Positions 46,136 through 57,229 of a stretch of 64,000 nucleotides of DNA are shown here, one piece after another. The position numbers and the translations under genes are program-made. The stretch spans positions 9,800,950-9,864,949 of the forward strand of contig CM030852.1 in assembly GCA_018105865.1 (NCBI GenBank), in the 5' to 3' direction. Position 1 is the stretch's first letter. Each line of letters starts with the position of its first letter. Source of the stretch: Metaphire vulgaris (Eukaryota; Annelida; Clitellata; Crassiclitellata; Megascolecidae). The notes under the pieces were generated by a model that had not been told where the DNA came from, searched no databases, and was given only the letters and a program-made list of their open reading frames with translations.

Positions 46136-46690
46136 CAAAAGACAAAGTTGGCCTAAATGTTGAGATAACAGGAAAAGACACAGAGGAAAGCTGGAGCATA
46201 TTTACCAAAAGTATGTCCAAATTCATAGAATTGACCATACCCAAACAGAAGAAAATTAATAACAAACTTCCTTGGATAACGAGAAAAGTGAAACGGAAAA
46301 GAAGGACGAAAAACAAGGCGTGGATGAAACTAAGTAAACTCAAATTGGCAATTTAAGGAAATGAGAAGAACCAACACAGACTCAACATCTTGGAAGATCA
46401 GTATACCCAGAAAAGAAAAGCGTCAGCAGTTACTAACAAGATAATTATTGCAAATTTTGAAGGCAGGTTGGCAAAAAATATAAAACAGAACAGTAAAAGT
46501 TTCTACAAATATTGTAATAGAAAGTTGAGACGAAAGGACACAGTTGGTCCCCTCTTGGGCAACGCAGGATGTGCAATAACAGAAGATGTAGAAACTGCAC
46601 AGATTGAACTGAGGTTTGTTTCAACTCAACTTTACATAGGCATGTCTGACATCAATTACAATAAATGACATCAATTGAATTTAAAATAAG
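46136..46690 (+). pseudogene. CR1-like LINE, endonuclease-RT linker fragment
   Basis: Readable peptide includes NNKLPWITRKVKRKRRTKN and, after a stop, RLAKNIKQNSKSFYKYCNRK and a VGPLLGNAGCAITEDVETAQ block. The KNPKSFWKYVNSK and GxIVTDxxExAxxLNxxF pattern marks the segment between endonuclease and RT in CR1-type LINEs. It ends before the RT core. Confidence 0.7.
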
Positions 46691-47050
46691 ACAAAGAAAA
46701 TTCACATAATATTCACAAGACTAATTTAAGTCTAAATATGCAATAGAATAGTAATTAAAAAGAAATATGAGAAGTAGTCAAATTAAAAGTTAATATTTTA
46801 CTAGAATATTCAGATTAATAGAACATCATATAGTAGACAAGAGTTAGGTTAAGCTTCTAAATAACTATTTTTGTTCAGTATTTTTTCTCTCTCTCCCTCT
46901 CTAATTCAGTCATCTCCGCACTCAATAACATTCCGAGCTAGTTTCCAATATTCTACAACCACAAGCCCCCAACCATATTCCATCCTCCTTCCTCCGTAGT
47001 ATACCACTTCAGGGCAGAGTTGTATACTACACTACAGCATGGTCGGCTTA
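46691..47050. other. intergenic, nothing recognised
   Basis: AT-rich, with a CTCTCTCCCTCTC patch near 46890. Confidence 0.4.
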
Positions 47051-47086
47051 TTAGCGCCTAATTAGGTGGGTGATTAGTGATGTATG

Positions 47087-47513
47087 TCAGGTCAAGTCAT
47101 TGCGACATAGTCGCTTGGTCAGTGTTCTCCATCGCGATCTGTCTTGTGCTGTGCGTAGTAGACAGTCTCCATAAAGGCCAGTCCAAGTCGTAATGTTGTC
47201 AATCCAGCATATCCTTGGTCGTCCTCGTCTTCTGTTTCCTTCAACAAGTCCTGTGATCACACTGCCCTCGATGGTGTCTTGTGGTTGTCTTATCATATGC
47301 CCAAAGTAACTCAGCTTTTTTTGTTTTTACGTGATTCAGTAGTTCTTTTTCTGTTTTGGCCATGTTGTAAACTTCCTCGTTAGTTAGTAGTTTTGTCCAT
47401 GGTATGCGTAGCAGTTTTCTTACGCACTTGTTCTCAAAGGCCTGTGTGCGTTTTTCTTCTTTTTTTCTCAACGTCCAGGTTTCGCATCCATATGTCGCCA
47501 CTGGCCATACCAA
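47087..47513 (-). pseudogene. RTE-type LINE ORF2 C-terminus
   Basis: On the minus strand the copy reads TYGCETWTLRKKEEKRTQAF, KCVRKLLRIPWTKLLTNEEV, then after a frameshift near 47290 MIRQPQDTIEGSVITGLVEG, RRRGRPRICWIDNI and LCRNDLT. YGCETW, the LRIxWTxxxTNExV block and GRPxxxWxDNI are the usual RTE C-terminal landmarks. It is a 5'-truncated copy. Confidence 0.85.
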
Positions 47514-47589
47514 GGTCTAATACACATAATTAGGTAGCAGATTGAGACAAAAGTGTGAAGATTGCACCAGGCACCAACGGGCGCTCAAC

Positions 47590-47760
47590 CCACGGCTATT
47601 GATGATGCTAATGATGATGCTGCTGATGATGATGATGATTGTGGTGGTGGTGGTATTATGGTTTTGCTGGTGATGGTGATGATTATGACGATGATGGCGA
47701 TGCTGATGATGATGATGCTGGTTATGATGCTGATGCTGCTGCTGATGATGATAATTAATT
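47590..47760. repeat. ATG/GAT-rich microsatellite
   Basis: An imperfect (GAT)n/(GCT)n tract with GTGGTGGTGGT inside. It encodes His- and Met-rich spurious frames. Confidence 0.85.
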
Positions 47761-47848
47761 AGTTCCATCGCTGATGTTAATTCTTTCATGCAAAAATAAA
47801 TAGTCACGCATTGGATTTTTGAGGTGTGACTCATGTGTCTCATGACTT

Positions 47849-48437
47849 GGATTTATCAGGAAGCGCCATTTTGGCTGCTCACACGTGTCTGTACGTGCTT
47901 CAGAATATCGCCGTTATTGTCGGTTTTACCGACGTCTTGCACTTATTTCTTTTTCGCTAATCGCGTGGATTGTCGCCTAGCCGTCATTTTCGAAGCGGTC
48001 GGTGATCGTCTTTGCGTTTCTCTGCACTGAAAGAATCGGTTTTATGTCGCCGATATCGGCGTGGTTGGCCCGCCATTTTATCTAAGCCACAAGCCCGTCG
48101 AAAGAGCCTACAGGCTATAAAGGGCAACGACTGTTCCGGTTCATGCGCAGGATTCCATCTTCAGTCGGTTGACGTCAAGTTCGGTGATGGATTACTGCAT
48201 AGCAGACGACCGCCCTCAAGGATTCGCCGCCTGATTTTCGCCACGCGGACAATTTTTCTCAGCATCCGAGCGGTCCTTTACATCCTTTCTGCGCTATCGC
48301 TAAATCTTCGACAAAACGTCTCCTTGCGGAAGACCGCCTTCTGAAGAGCTCACTGCCCGATTTCGACACGGCAGCGACCTCTTTCGTGCCATCTGAGCGG
48401 ATTTTCCCTCAAGACCACCATCTTCTGTTCCATGTTG

Positions 48438-48532
<95 letters not shown>

Positions 48533-49153
48533 TGACGATTTATATAGAGCTGTAGAATAGCTAAAAACCAAAATCAAAAGTGCTTTGGAAGGTGGCGATG
48601 TTACACATCCACTCGGATGATAGAAGGATCTCGCTGCCGTGAAGGATTCCGGTGCCGAATCTTATAGAAGCGGTCCTTCGCGAGGAAACTTCAGCCAAAT
48701 TGAGACGTCAGCGAAGAAAGGAAGATGATTTTAAGGGTCTGCGAGTTGGTAATAGAAGTTCTCCGCTCGGTAAGATCGGCGGTGAATTCCGAAGAAGCGG
48801 TCTTCCGCAAGAGAGTTCGTCACCGAAATCGGGCAAATCCGACGAAGATGGATGTTCCAGCGAAGTCCGGAACGATAGTCGATCGCAGTCATGTTGCCAC
48901 GCAGCCGCCATTTTAATGGCGTACTTTGGCGCATTACTCAACAGCGGCGGCGACCGAGTTCTACTCTCTAGAACGATGTTGAAAAGTGCAGGACGGTACG
49001 AAACTCTACGAAGAATCGAAGAGTAAGACGCAGTCCTCGCGCTTGGTGCAAAATCCGAGCGCCGAACGTCGGTAAATGCCAAGAACGGCGATGAATCCAT
49101 GGCACGTACATTCGTACAAACACGTGCTGGCCGCCATGAAGGCGCCAAATCCG
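47849..49153. mobile_element. GC-rich foldback element with arms of about 570 bp
   Basis: The left arm (47849-48430) and right arm (about 48585-49153) are diverged reverse complements. Matching words include CACGTGT..GTACG, ATCGCCGTT, TTTACCGACGT, CCGCCATTTTA, CGGAAGACCGC and CACGGCAGCGA. The centre (48437-48533) is (TTA)n then (TAG)n. GC content is well above that of the flanks. No protein is convincing; open frames across both arms are mirror images of each other. A retroposon-like tail follows at 49190. Confidence 0.7.
48437..48533. repeat. (TTA)n(TAG)n microsatellite
   Basis: TTA repeats pass into TAG repeats at the centre of the inverted repeat. Confidence 0.95.
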
Positions 49154-49189
49154 GAAGCGTTGTCAGCGATGTGTCAGCGTAGTTGACAG

Positions 49190-49268
49190 CGCGTTTGACT
49201 TTGGCCTTCACCCTGCTACGGCGCTATAGAAGTTGTCAAGAGCCATAACCATAAATAATAATAATATA
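49190..49268 (+). repeat. SINE/LINE 3' tail
   Basis: TTTGACTTTGGCCTTC, then CTACGGCGCTATAGAAGTTG and (ATA)n, matching 1988-2067 and 57995-58092. Confidence 0.5.
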
Positions 49269-50280
49269 TTTTCAATGTCAATAGTCAAAACTATTGCCGA
49301 TCGAGCTTAAAAGCATACAACTCTAATACAGTAAAATACCACAGAACAAACCAATAAAAATTTAAATGACATGACAAGGAATCAAGAGTCACCTCTCTGC
49401 CATAGAGTGGATGCAAACATTGCGTTGTAGCTATTTTCTTCTAAATAAATTCGAACATAAAATGTCAATTGCTGCATGCTTGCAATCGCAGTCTTAAAGG
49501 TGTGTTGGGTAATAAGTCAGAATGAGTCAGAACCAATTGACCCATGTGATCAATCGAGTATTGATGACCCATTTGATTCATGAGCCATGACCCATTGTCA
49601 TCTCTATGTAGGTCAGTATTTCTCAGCATTACAGTAAAAGAGTATCAAGCATCCACAGGACATTTCTTTGTATGGGACAAGACTACATGAGTACAAATCA
49701 ACATCAGCCTCTTGGTTAACTGAAAGCCACTGCAAGATCCGTCCTCGTCTAGAATAAAGAAAATAGAATGCATTGGAAAGATAATGTTTGCAAATTTTCA
49801 GTTTTCAATTGTCAATAGGAAACTCAAACCTTTCTTGACTGTCGTAATTATCAAGTTTTCGTTAGCTTCATCCTCTGAATCCAATGGCACCAGTGTCTGA
49901 ACTTCACCGTGTACACTTTCATTCAAATAATTAGCACATTCTTGTGAAAAGCTCACACTATCACATTTACAGATATAGTTCTCTCACTCTGATTTGATGG
50001 CTGATTTGCAAGCAGTTGAGTTAAGGCGGCGTGTTGAGAGTATAAGTCATAGTGCAGTAACTAGCCGAAGTGAGACAGTTAAGTGAAGTGGAACGACTCT
50101 TTTGACAACGCGACGGTGCACTGCATTTGGAGAAAGGGAGCTAAGGGGCTTCTGAGAGAGGATATTGACGCAGCGCATTCCTTAAGGTGCCTCTTGAGTT
50201 GGGACCGCCGCGGCACACACACACAGACACACACATACACACACACGTACACTTAAATACGGAGAGTCTTAAGTAGATAA
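49269..50280. other. intergenic
   Basis: No gene recognised. A block of near-repeats of GACCCAT and GAGTCAGAA at about 49518-49600 may be a MITE with unclear ends. An interrupted (CA)n tract lies at 50213-50246. Confidence 0.4.
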
Positions 50281-50281
50281 A

Positions 50282-50443
50282 AGATACTTGACCCAACCCA
50301 ACCCACTGTAATACATTACAGTTTTTAAAACCATTACTTATTTTCTGATCCAACCCTACTACCATTAATATTAAAAAAGTCTGATCCAACCCAACCCAAT
50401 CCAGAACAACCCAACCCATGGGTTAGCCCAACCCATGGACATC
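50282..50443. mobile_element. partial MITE of the AACCCAACCC family
   Basis: The right end CCATGGACATCTCCGAG and the CACTGTAATACATTACAG core match 11461-11697. The left end is missing or worn and no target duplication is visible. Confidence 0.6.
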
Positions 50444-50475
50444 TCCGAGCAGAGGTCCGTTGCACCAATCTCTCA

Positions 50476-50604
50476 CCACGAGTCGAGTGACCGATAACGA
50501 TGTTCCATTAACCGGCGACTGCAGAGAGAGATTCGTTTTCGATCTCTTGGACGGACTTAGATCCATGTACCCGCTGTCTTCTTGGAAGACGTCGCTGTGG
50601 CGGG
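50476..50604 (-). CDS. orphan coding exon, family not recognised
   Basis: On the minus strand a TTTGCTCCACAG acceptor precedes an open 43-codon exon reading HSDVFQEDSGYMDLSPSKR then SKTNLSLQSPVNGTSLSVTR, ending at CTCGTG/GTGAGA. Codon use is GC-richer than the surroundings. The peptide has an EDSGYMDLSP stretch with features of a phosphorylated linear motif (Ser/Tyr in an acidic context, an SP site) and a basic SPSKRSK patch, like regulatory regions of cell-cycle or signalling proteins. No adjoining exon was found, so the protein cannot be named. Confidence 0.45.
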
Positions 50605-50995
50605 GCTGTGGAGCAAAGGAGGGTGCCATATGCCCCTAGATGTTGACGCCCAGTCGGGTATCATGGCCGACGAGTGCCGTAGTACGGCATGCATTGAAGT
50701 CCTGTGCAGAAGATGGCGTCAAGAGGCGTTCGAGCGCCTGCATGACTTAAGCTGGCAGAGCAACGGTTGACTTAAGAGTGTGCACGTGCATCAGATATGC
50801 AGGCAAAGGTCGATGAAACAGTTTGCGGTCTTTAATTTAGAAAAAAATAGCAGAGTGCGTCGAAGCATGCAGCTGCAGGTCTCGAGAAAGTATTCGAAGG
50901 TTTGTTTGATTAACCACTTAACCGTGTATTTAACTGTAACTCAATGTAAAGTGGATGGATATATCCGGGATTCCCAGTTAAGGGGTTAAATAACA

Positions 50996-51499
50996 GGTTC
51001 CCGGAACATTCGGTACCGGAACATTCGGTACCGGAGATTTCGGTCCCAAAATTTTACTCGTGGAAGATTCGGTACCAGATAATTCGGTACCGGACAATTC
51101 GGTACCGGATAAATCGGTACATGTTCGACATACATATCAGTAGCCATAACCCTAATCCTAACCCTAATCCTAAAACGGTATGAATCAGTAAAATTATTAT
51201 AATTATCAATAGTATACCTACCCAAATTTTACTTGAATATTCTACCTAAATATATAGGGGCATATACATAAGTATAGACATCACCCAAAGCCAGAGGGAC
51301 CCTGGGATTGGGTAGGGGAGGTGGGGTGAGAGAGGTAGAGCCGGTGCCTAACGCATGTAACCGGAATTTTCCACCCTGAAAATACCGTTCCCAATGTTCC
51401 GGTACCGAATCTTCCATGTCCGGTACCGAATCTTCCGGTACCGAATTTTCCGTCCCGAATTTTCCGTCCCGAATCTTCCGGTACCGAATCTTCCGGTCA
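50996..51499. mobile_element. foldback element with CGGTACCG tandem arms
   Basis: The left arm (50996-51122) is a tandem array of units of about 15-25 bp with ATTCGGTACCGGA. The right arm (about 51360-51499) carries the reverse complement, TCCGGTACCGAAT. The middle (51123-51359) is unrelated single-copy-looking DNA with a CCCTAATCCTAACCCTAA run near 51147. The build (two inverted arms of short tandem units) matches the element at 2800-3420 although the unit sequences differ. Confidence 0.72.
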
Positions 51500-52070
51500 C
51501 CTAAATAACAACACCTTGCATTCACTCACAGGCATCTATATTACCAATAGCAGACCTCACTCCCGGATCGGGAAGGTGCATTGCCTGAATCAAACATTGA
51601 AATTGATCACTGACGGATATATTGAAGCATAAGTACAATTCTGACGCTGTATATATAGTTACGGCAAACGACACACAGCAACGATTCAGTTAAAACCATA
51701 TTTATATTAATGTTGAAATGACTGGTATTAAACTTGATATTTCTAGAAAAACGGTATATTTGACAATTGGGAAATTTTCTGATTATGCCTAATCAGCTAT
51801 TTTGTCAATCGAAATAATTAATGGCAGTCTGAATCCCAATCATACTGACGTAGACAAAATATCGTTTAGTCACTCTGTCGGCATGTATGTCAATTGAATA
51901 AGACTTTTTCTGTAGGGTCAGGTACAGTACACAATGGAGTGATTTGGTCAGCTTTAGCCGTTTGCGTATCAGCCCTACAGCCAAAGCATTTTGTATTGCT
52001 TGCAGGCGTGCTAACTGTTTTTTTTAACATTGAGGTAGAGAGAGAGAGAGAGTTGCAGTAGTCAATTTTT
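51500..52070. other. intergenic, nothing recognised
   Basis: AT-rich; a (GAGA)n run lies near 52035. Confidence 0.4.
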
Positions 52071-52073
52071 GAA

Positions 52074-52400
52074 TTAACAGTTTTGGTGGCAATCGTGCAA
52101 GCTGTGCGGAAGTTTAGGAATGAACGTGAGCTCCCGTATGCATGTGAAACAAGAGCGACATGACGTATTAGATATGTGTGTTGAAAATGAGAGACCTACA
52201 TCAAATATCAAACCAAGATTTCTTACTGGGGAATTAGTTTTGAACGGGTGGTAAGTTGAGTGTCCCTCGTTTAAGCTGATATTTGTGTCTGATAACTTGG
52301 CGATTTGTGTGTGGGTAGGTAGATGAGTATGAACTCTGTCTTTGAAGAATTTAGGCGGAGTAAATTCCATGACATCCAAGTCAAAACGGAAGCAATGCAT
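52074..52400 (-). pseudogene. CR1/L2-type LINE ORF2 fragment
   Basis: The minus strand reads SPVRNLGLIFDVGLSFSTHI then a CFTCIRELTFIPKL block. It corresponds to the ARNLGFKFDSFLNF and HIRDLRRLRPCL region of the LINE at 31552-32890. Truncated on both sides. Confidence 0.75.
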
Positions 52401-52714
52401 TAAGCAAGCACTCGATAGATTCTTGGTATTGATTTGTAGAGAATGATGATGGTGATGTTATGGTTGCTAAGACACTTATAAGCAGGAAGTAAACAGGAAG
52501 AGTTTGTATACAATCTGTGTTCGAGTTTTTAAAAAAGCCAGATGTGGATACCATTCGATAGTTCCAACTTCCAAGAGCTAAGTACCAACATGTGTGACTC
52601 TCATTTATGGGTCTCCTCGTTCTCTCCCAGCAGATGGCATTTCCCTTGCCAGGGACCCTGCAAATCAAAGCCGTTATACTTCATTGTCTTTGGTCGAGAG
52701 AAAAATCCACCGTC

Positions 52715-52865
52715 CAGTGTTTATTCTACACCGTCTCTTGGGAATCCCCATGTTTGAAATCCCCCAATTTTTACATTTTGGCAAGTAATAATATGACCTC
52801 TCCAACGTCTGTTTCCCCATAAAATGTAAAACTCCCCAATGTCTAAATGGCTAGACTAAACGCTG
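52715..52865. mobile_element. hAT-type MITE, 151 bp
   Basis: The ends are CAGTGTTTATTCTAC and, inverted, CAGCGTTTAGTCTAG. The flanking 8-bp duplication CCACCGTC is perfect (52707-52714, 52866-52873). Sister of 21134-21315. Confidence 0.88.
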
Positions 52866-52889
52866 CCACCGTCCATATTGGCAGCAAAA

Positions 52890-53880
52890 ATTCGCATGAA
52901 GCTACTCGCTGAGAAATAGAGCCAGGGTTATTCCCATAGTGAAGGTTCCATGGGAAAGGCCCCATGGGATGGGACAGCACACATTTGTATTTCCCATGGG
53001 GCAGAACATTAAATTATGGCAGTGGTTTAGGGATTGCCTGGATTACCTGAATTATTAGAAACAATCGATCAGCAGGAAATTGATAATGTGCTGAATGAAC
53101 AGAATGACTCAGAAACAGAATGGGTGCGTCAGAATGACACTGAATTGTCGTATTTACATAAAACGTTTTAAAAAGAAATTCTCTTGAATATTACAGTTAA
53201 TAGAGTTAACAAATTCTGTCGTTTTTGGCCCCTACATGTCTCCTTGTACAAGTAGTTCTATTCAGTAGACACTAAACCTAAACCTTCGTAAATTTTATAT
53301 TATTTGAACTGTAGGCTTATTCCATATTAATATTATAACGGAATTCCCGTAGACTAGGATGGGATGGAATGGGATATGCATGAATTGCCATGAGATGAGA
53401 TGGGATTGGCAGAAAAACATGTTCCTGGACAAGTCTGCATAGAACGAAAACCAGCACGGTATAGAGACATTCAAATGCACACTCATACAGACACAGGGAC
53501 GTGTACAGTACACACTCACAGTATTCGTATTAGTTCAGCCTTTCAGGCTCGTTGAAAGTAATAAACTCGCAGTCGGCTTGCTGAGGTCCAATTTAACAAC
53601 ATAGCTTATTGTTGAAATCTATTGATGGAAAATATTTCACAGCTACACTATTGTACAATCTTCTATTGGCAGGCATAGAAAATATACGTTCTAGTGGGCA
53701 ATCATGGTCTAGTTGCCCATTCTTGCGGACCATACGTGTATGGAGAGAACAATGCACTGGCTCTATCCGTGTCGGGCAAGCGGAGATGTATCTTGAGTAG
53801 AGGACGTGTCTAGTGGCGATGTGACAAACGAGAAGCGATTCGGCGGCGATGCGTTACTGTAAGAGCATTATTGACCTTTT
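52890..53880. other. intergenic with a possible exon
   Basis: CCCATGGGA palindromes recur at about 52950-53000. On the plus strand an open stretch at 53031-53170 (LPELLETIDQQEIDNVLNEQ, ending TWKT-like residues at a TAA) follows an AGTGGTTTAG acceptor-like site; no family is recognised. Confidence 0.3.
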
Positions 53881-53882
53881 GT

Positions 53883-54213
53883 TAGGGGCCATCCACAAAT
53901 TACGTAACGCGCTTAGGGGTCAGGACATTTGTCACGAGGTGTGACGAGGAGGAGGGGTTCCGGAAATGTGACGTAACGTACATTTTTTTATGCGATGACA
54001 TTTTTTGCTTGTCAGGGTATTTGGAGAGCTTGTTAAAAAAAGGATGACCTTTTTTGCTTGTCAAGACTTTTCGGAAGACGAAAAGAGAAAATGGGGTGAG
54101 GTCGGCCCGTTGTAACGTCATATTTTAGGGGTCTGACTTTTTGTTACGTCGCGTTACGAAGGGAGGGTTAAAAAAGTGCCAAAATCTCGTTAAGCCATTT
54201 ATTGACGAACCCT
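53883..54213. mobile_element. MITE-like repeat, ATTACGTAACGC type
   Basis: The left end GGGGCCATCCACAAATTACG and the right end read on the minus strand (AAGGGTTCGTCAATAAATGG) are imperfect inverted repeats. The interior has two TTTTTTGCTTGTCA words (about 54000 and 54050) shared with the hAT-type MITEs. No target duplication could be identified. Confidence 0.5.
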
Positions 54214-54284
54214 TAGCGACCATGGATTTCCACTTTGTTCGATATTGACATCCTCTTATTAATTCCATGTTGTTCTTTATTCCC

Positions 54285-54740
54285 TCAATTCCGTCTCGTA
54301 GACGTAGTCAGCCTACATAGGTGTTTCTCTGCCTTCCCCTTGGTCTTTTTCCCTCCACTTTTCCGGTTATTGCAAAATCCTCCAGTCCTTGCTTCCTCAT
54401 TATGTGTCCGAAGAAAGTTGCCTTTTTTGATGGTTACCATTAGACTTCTTTTTATTTCAATTTCATTTAAGAACTCTTCATTGGTATTCTTTTTCGTCCA
54501 TGAAATCTTCAACATTTTTCGCAAAAATCACTATTCTGTGGCTTCCAATTTCTTCTGCATGGCCTTGGATATAGTCCATGTCTCTGCTCCATACAAGAGG
54601 ACTGACCAAACGTAGCTTCTAAGTATCGTTTTGAGTTCCCAGAATGCTGCCTTGGCCATTCTTATTCTTGATGTTATGTCTTTCTCACATTTCTCGTCAC
54701 TGGTTATCATACTGCCTAAGTATTTGAACTGTGCCACTTG
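54285..54740 (-). pseudogene. RTE-type LINE ORF2 C-terminal fragment
   Basis: The minus strand reads AQFKYLGSMITSDEKCEKDI, TSRIRMAKAAFWELKTIL and VLLYGAETWTISK, then after a frameshift LRKMLKISWTKKNTNEEFLN. The FKYLGSxITSDGxCxxDI, LLYGxETW and LRISWTxxxTNEE order is diagnostic of RTE-type ORF2. It stops at the (TA)n tract into which a Tc1 element inserted. Confidence 0.85.
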
Positions 54741-54747
54741 ATTTCAT

Positions 54748-54791
<44 letters not shown>

Positions 54792-54794
<3 letters not shown>

Positions 54795-57140
54795 GGTCCT
54801 CAAAAGCAAAGTTATACTTTTTCAAAGTGCTTTTGCATTTTCCTGTTCCATTTGGGATAAAAACAAATTGGGAAAAATTCCAATCGAATCTAAACATATT
54901 TAGTACTGTCACACGACCCCTATATTTACAGTGTGTGAAAAGTCTTGCATCGGCTGCGAAACCGAAGTATTTTAATAAATTTTTGATATTATTATCAGAT
55001 TTTCTTATAGAATTGGTGGTTATTATATATTGTTTTTTATCAATTTTAATTCTGCCTCCATTTCTGTATGTGATGTCACTTGATTATGCACTTTTCCCAG
55101 ACTTTTATGAGGAAATATGGCCACTGTGTGATTTCTCGAATCTTTACTAAAATGGTCACTCGCGGGAGTTCGCATGATATGGTGCGCGTTCTAACTACTT
55201 TAGCGCAATAATTGCTTTTGAATTTTATAAGGTAGCCTTGAAAGGGCCGTTTTTATTTATTGTTGTCATTAGTACTTTATGGGCCATTCCTTGTTCTTTC
55301 TGACTAAATGACATCTGTGTGGCATGGAATGGACCAATTTGACAAGGTGCTAATGTGTTATGATGTGATTCCAGGCTGCAATTAGAGACTCAATCAGCTC
55401 GCGCCTTTTCTGCGGCTGATTCTTGGTAATCTCGGCTAACACTACTACTGTACATTGTACAGTATGTACACTACTACTACAAGTTCTCAATAGTGTCAAG
55501 ATCAGGTGACTGAGCCGGCAAATCAATGGACTGAACTCCATGATTCTTCTTCCTACAAGCAACAGTTTTCGCTCTGAGACAGGGTACATTGCAGTCCTGA
55601 AACAAAAACTTGCTAGGAAACAGCTGTTTAGCTGATGGCAGCATACATTTCTCTAGAATATCTCTAGAATGTCAATGTATTTATCTGCATTCACCACCCA
55701 GTCAACAATATGAAGTCTCCCAACCTCACTGGCTGCCATGCATCCACACACCATAACTTTCGTTAAAACTGACATGTTTAGGCATTCCGGCTTCTATTCT
55801 TCATGTGGAAACCTTCTTATAAAAATCTTGCCATGGTTGCATAGACTGCAAAATGTGCTTTCATCACTGAAGAAAACTTTTTCTCATGACTGACACAACA
55901 CAGTATTCTAGACGAGGCCTTACTAATGACTTATATAGTTTTCCCTCAGAAGAAGTTCAGGAAACGTTAGCTTCCGGTTATCAGGAGATGTTCTGATCAG
56001 GACTCTATTGCCTCTGGTGGCTGACTTCCTGGGCCGACCGCAACGGGGTCGATCTGTCGTACTTTTGGTCTCCTTGTGCTTCAGTAAAATGCGCACAAAC
56101 ATGCTTTGATTACAGCCGACCTTTGCTGCAATGTTTCGACTGGAATAACCTTTTTCGCTCAGAACCACAACAAGAACTCGGTCTTCACTAGATAGAAACT
56201 GCCTCAACAACGAAAACGACAATACCTGCTGCAAGTAGTTGTTGAGTGGCATCTCAAGCAGTTTCCCAACGCACAGAAAAGCCAGCATCTAGTCGATGAC
56301 ACCGATCCGTATGCCAGTGACACGTCATAGAACTCATTGATTATTATGATTACTTTGCAATAGTCTTGATTACAGTGGCATAAAGTTCAACAGTTTTTGG
56401 TTAAATGCCTTTTTGGTACTAAATAATTGGACTACTTTTAAAGGACATTTGTTATTACTGTCGCAACTAAATATTGGTATGAACATAGTGGGTACAAGGT
56501 CTCATCATTGACAGAAATCCTGTCTGCAGTTGATGAGTACATATATGTAGTTACATAAAGACACAACAAACATAGTCTAACGTTTTGGTGATTCATGGTA
56601 ATAAAGGGTCAAATATCGGTGAAAACTGGCTGCTATGGGATGTTTTGACATTTTTAGAGCATGCTGTGTAGCACCTATGATAAAGATTAATACATCAGTC
56701 AACTCAGCTGGGAAAAGTGCACACTGAAAATTTCAGCCTGATATCTGCTGTTTTTCTCAAGATATTAAACTTCAAAAATCGTAAAACATAACACGTAGCG
56801 TCGACTCGTGATTAGCCTCGTATCTTCAAAATATCATATCTCTGAGAGTTTTTGACAAAACTAGCTGAAAATTTCAAGATTTACTCAACTTGAGCTATAC
56901 TTCAAGCCCTGCAAATTTCTTGCAGATCTGAGATGGTGTGGTGAACAATTGTCTAAATACTGGCTGCGTTGTCATGGAATGACCCTGTTTGTAATTTTCA
57001 ATGTAAGTGTGACAGTGGTTAATAAGGGTCTATGAATGCCAAACTTGGTAGCAATGATTTTTATTAGAAAATAAACAGCTTAAACAAAAAGCACTTCAAT
57101 AAAATCTACTTTTAAAATTTTGTGTACATTTGAGGACCAC

Positions 57141-57144
<4 letters not shown>
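54792..57144 (-). mobile_element. Tc1-like transposon inserted in a (TA)n tract
   Basis: The ends read TTAAGGTCCTCAAAAG on the left and, inverted, TTAGGTGGTCCTCAAATG on the right. (TA)n runs flank both sides (54752-54790 and about 57145-57195), as expected for an element that targets TA. The minus-strand transposase relic occupies 56290-55350. The ends are only partly matched, so the boundaries are approximate. Confidence 0.65.
55350..56290 (-). pseudogene. Tc1-like transposase, degenerate
   Basis: The N-terminal helix-turn-helix is readable (LSSEDRVLVVVLSEKGYSSR, IAAKVGCNQSMFVRI, GRPRKSATRGNRVLIRT). The catalytic part is broken by shifts but keeps FSDESTF (first Asp region), VMVCGCMAASEVGRLHIVDW, VNADKYIDIL and the C-terminal NQPQKRRELIESLIAAWNHI. 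The DD34E acids cannot all be placed in one frame, so the copy is inactive. Confidence 0.85.
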
Positions 57145-57199
<55 letters not shown>

Positions 57200-57229
57200 T
57201 CCACAAATGACTGGGCCCGAAGCTTTTTG

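Noticed and set aside
48652..49211. Overlapping plus- and minus-strand frames of 124 and 167 codons
   Set aside because: GC-rich inverted-repeat arm; frames on both strands are long because stop codons are rare in that composition.
53040..53170. Short open exon LPELLETIDQQ as an F-box
   Set aside because: The LPELL start is suggestive, but the rest of the F-box pattern is missing and the frame ends after about 45 codons.
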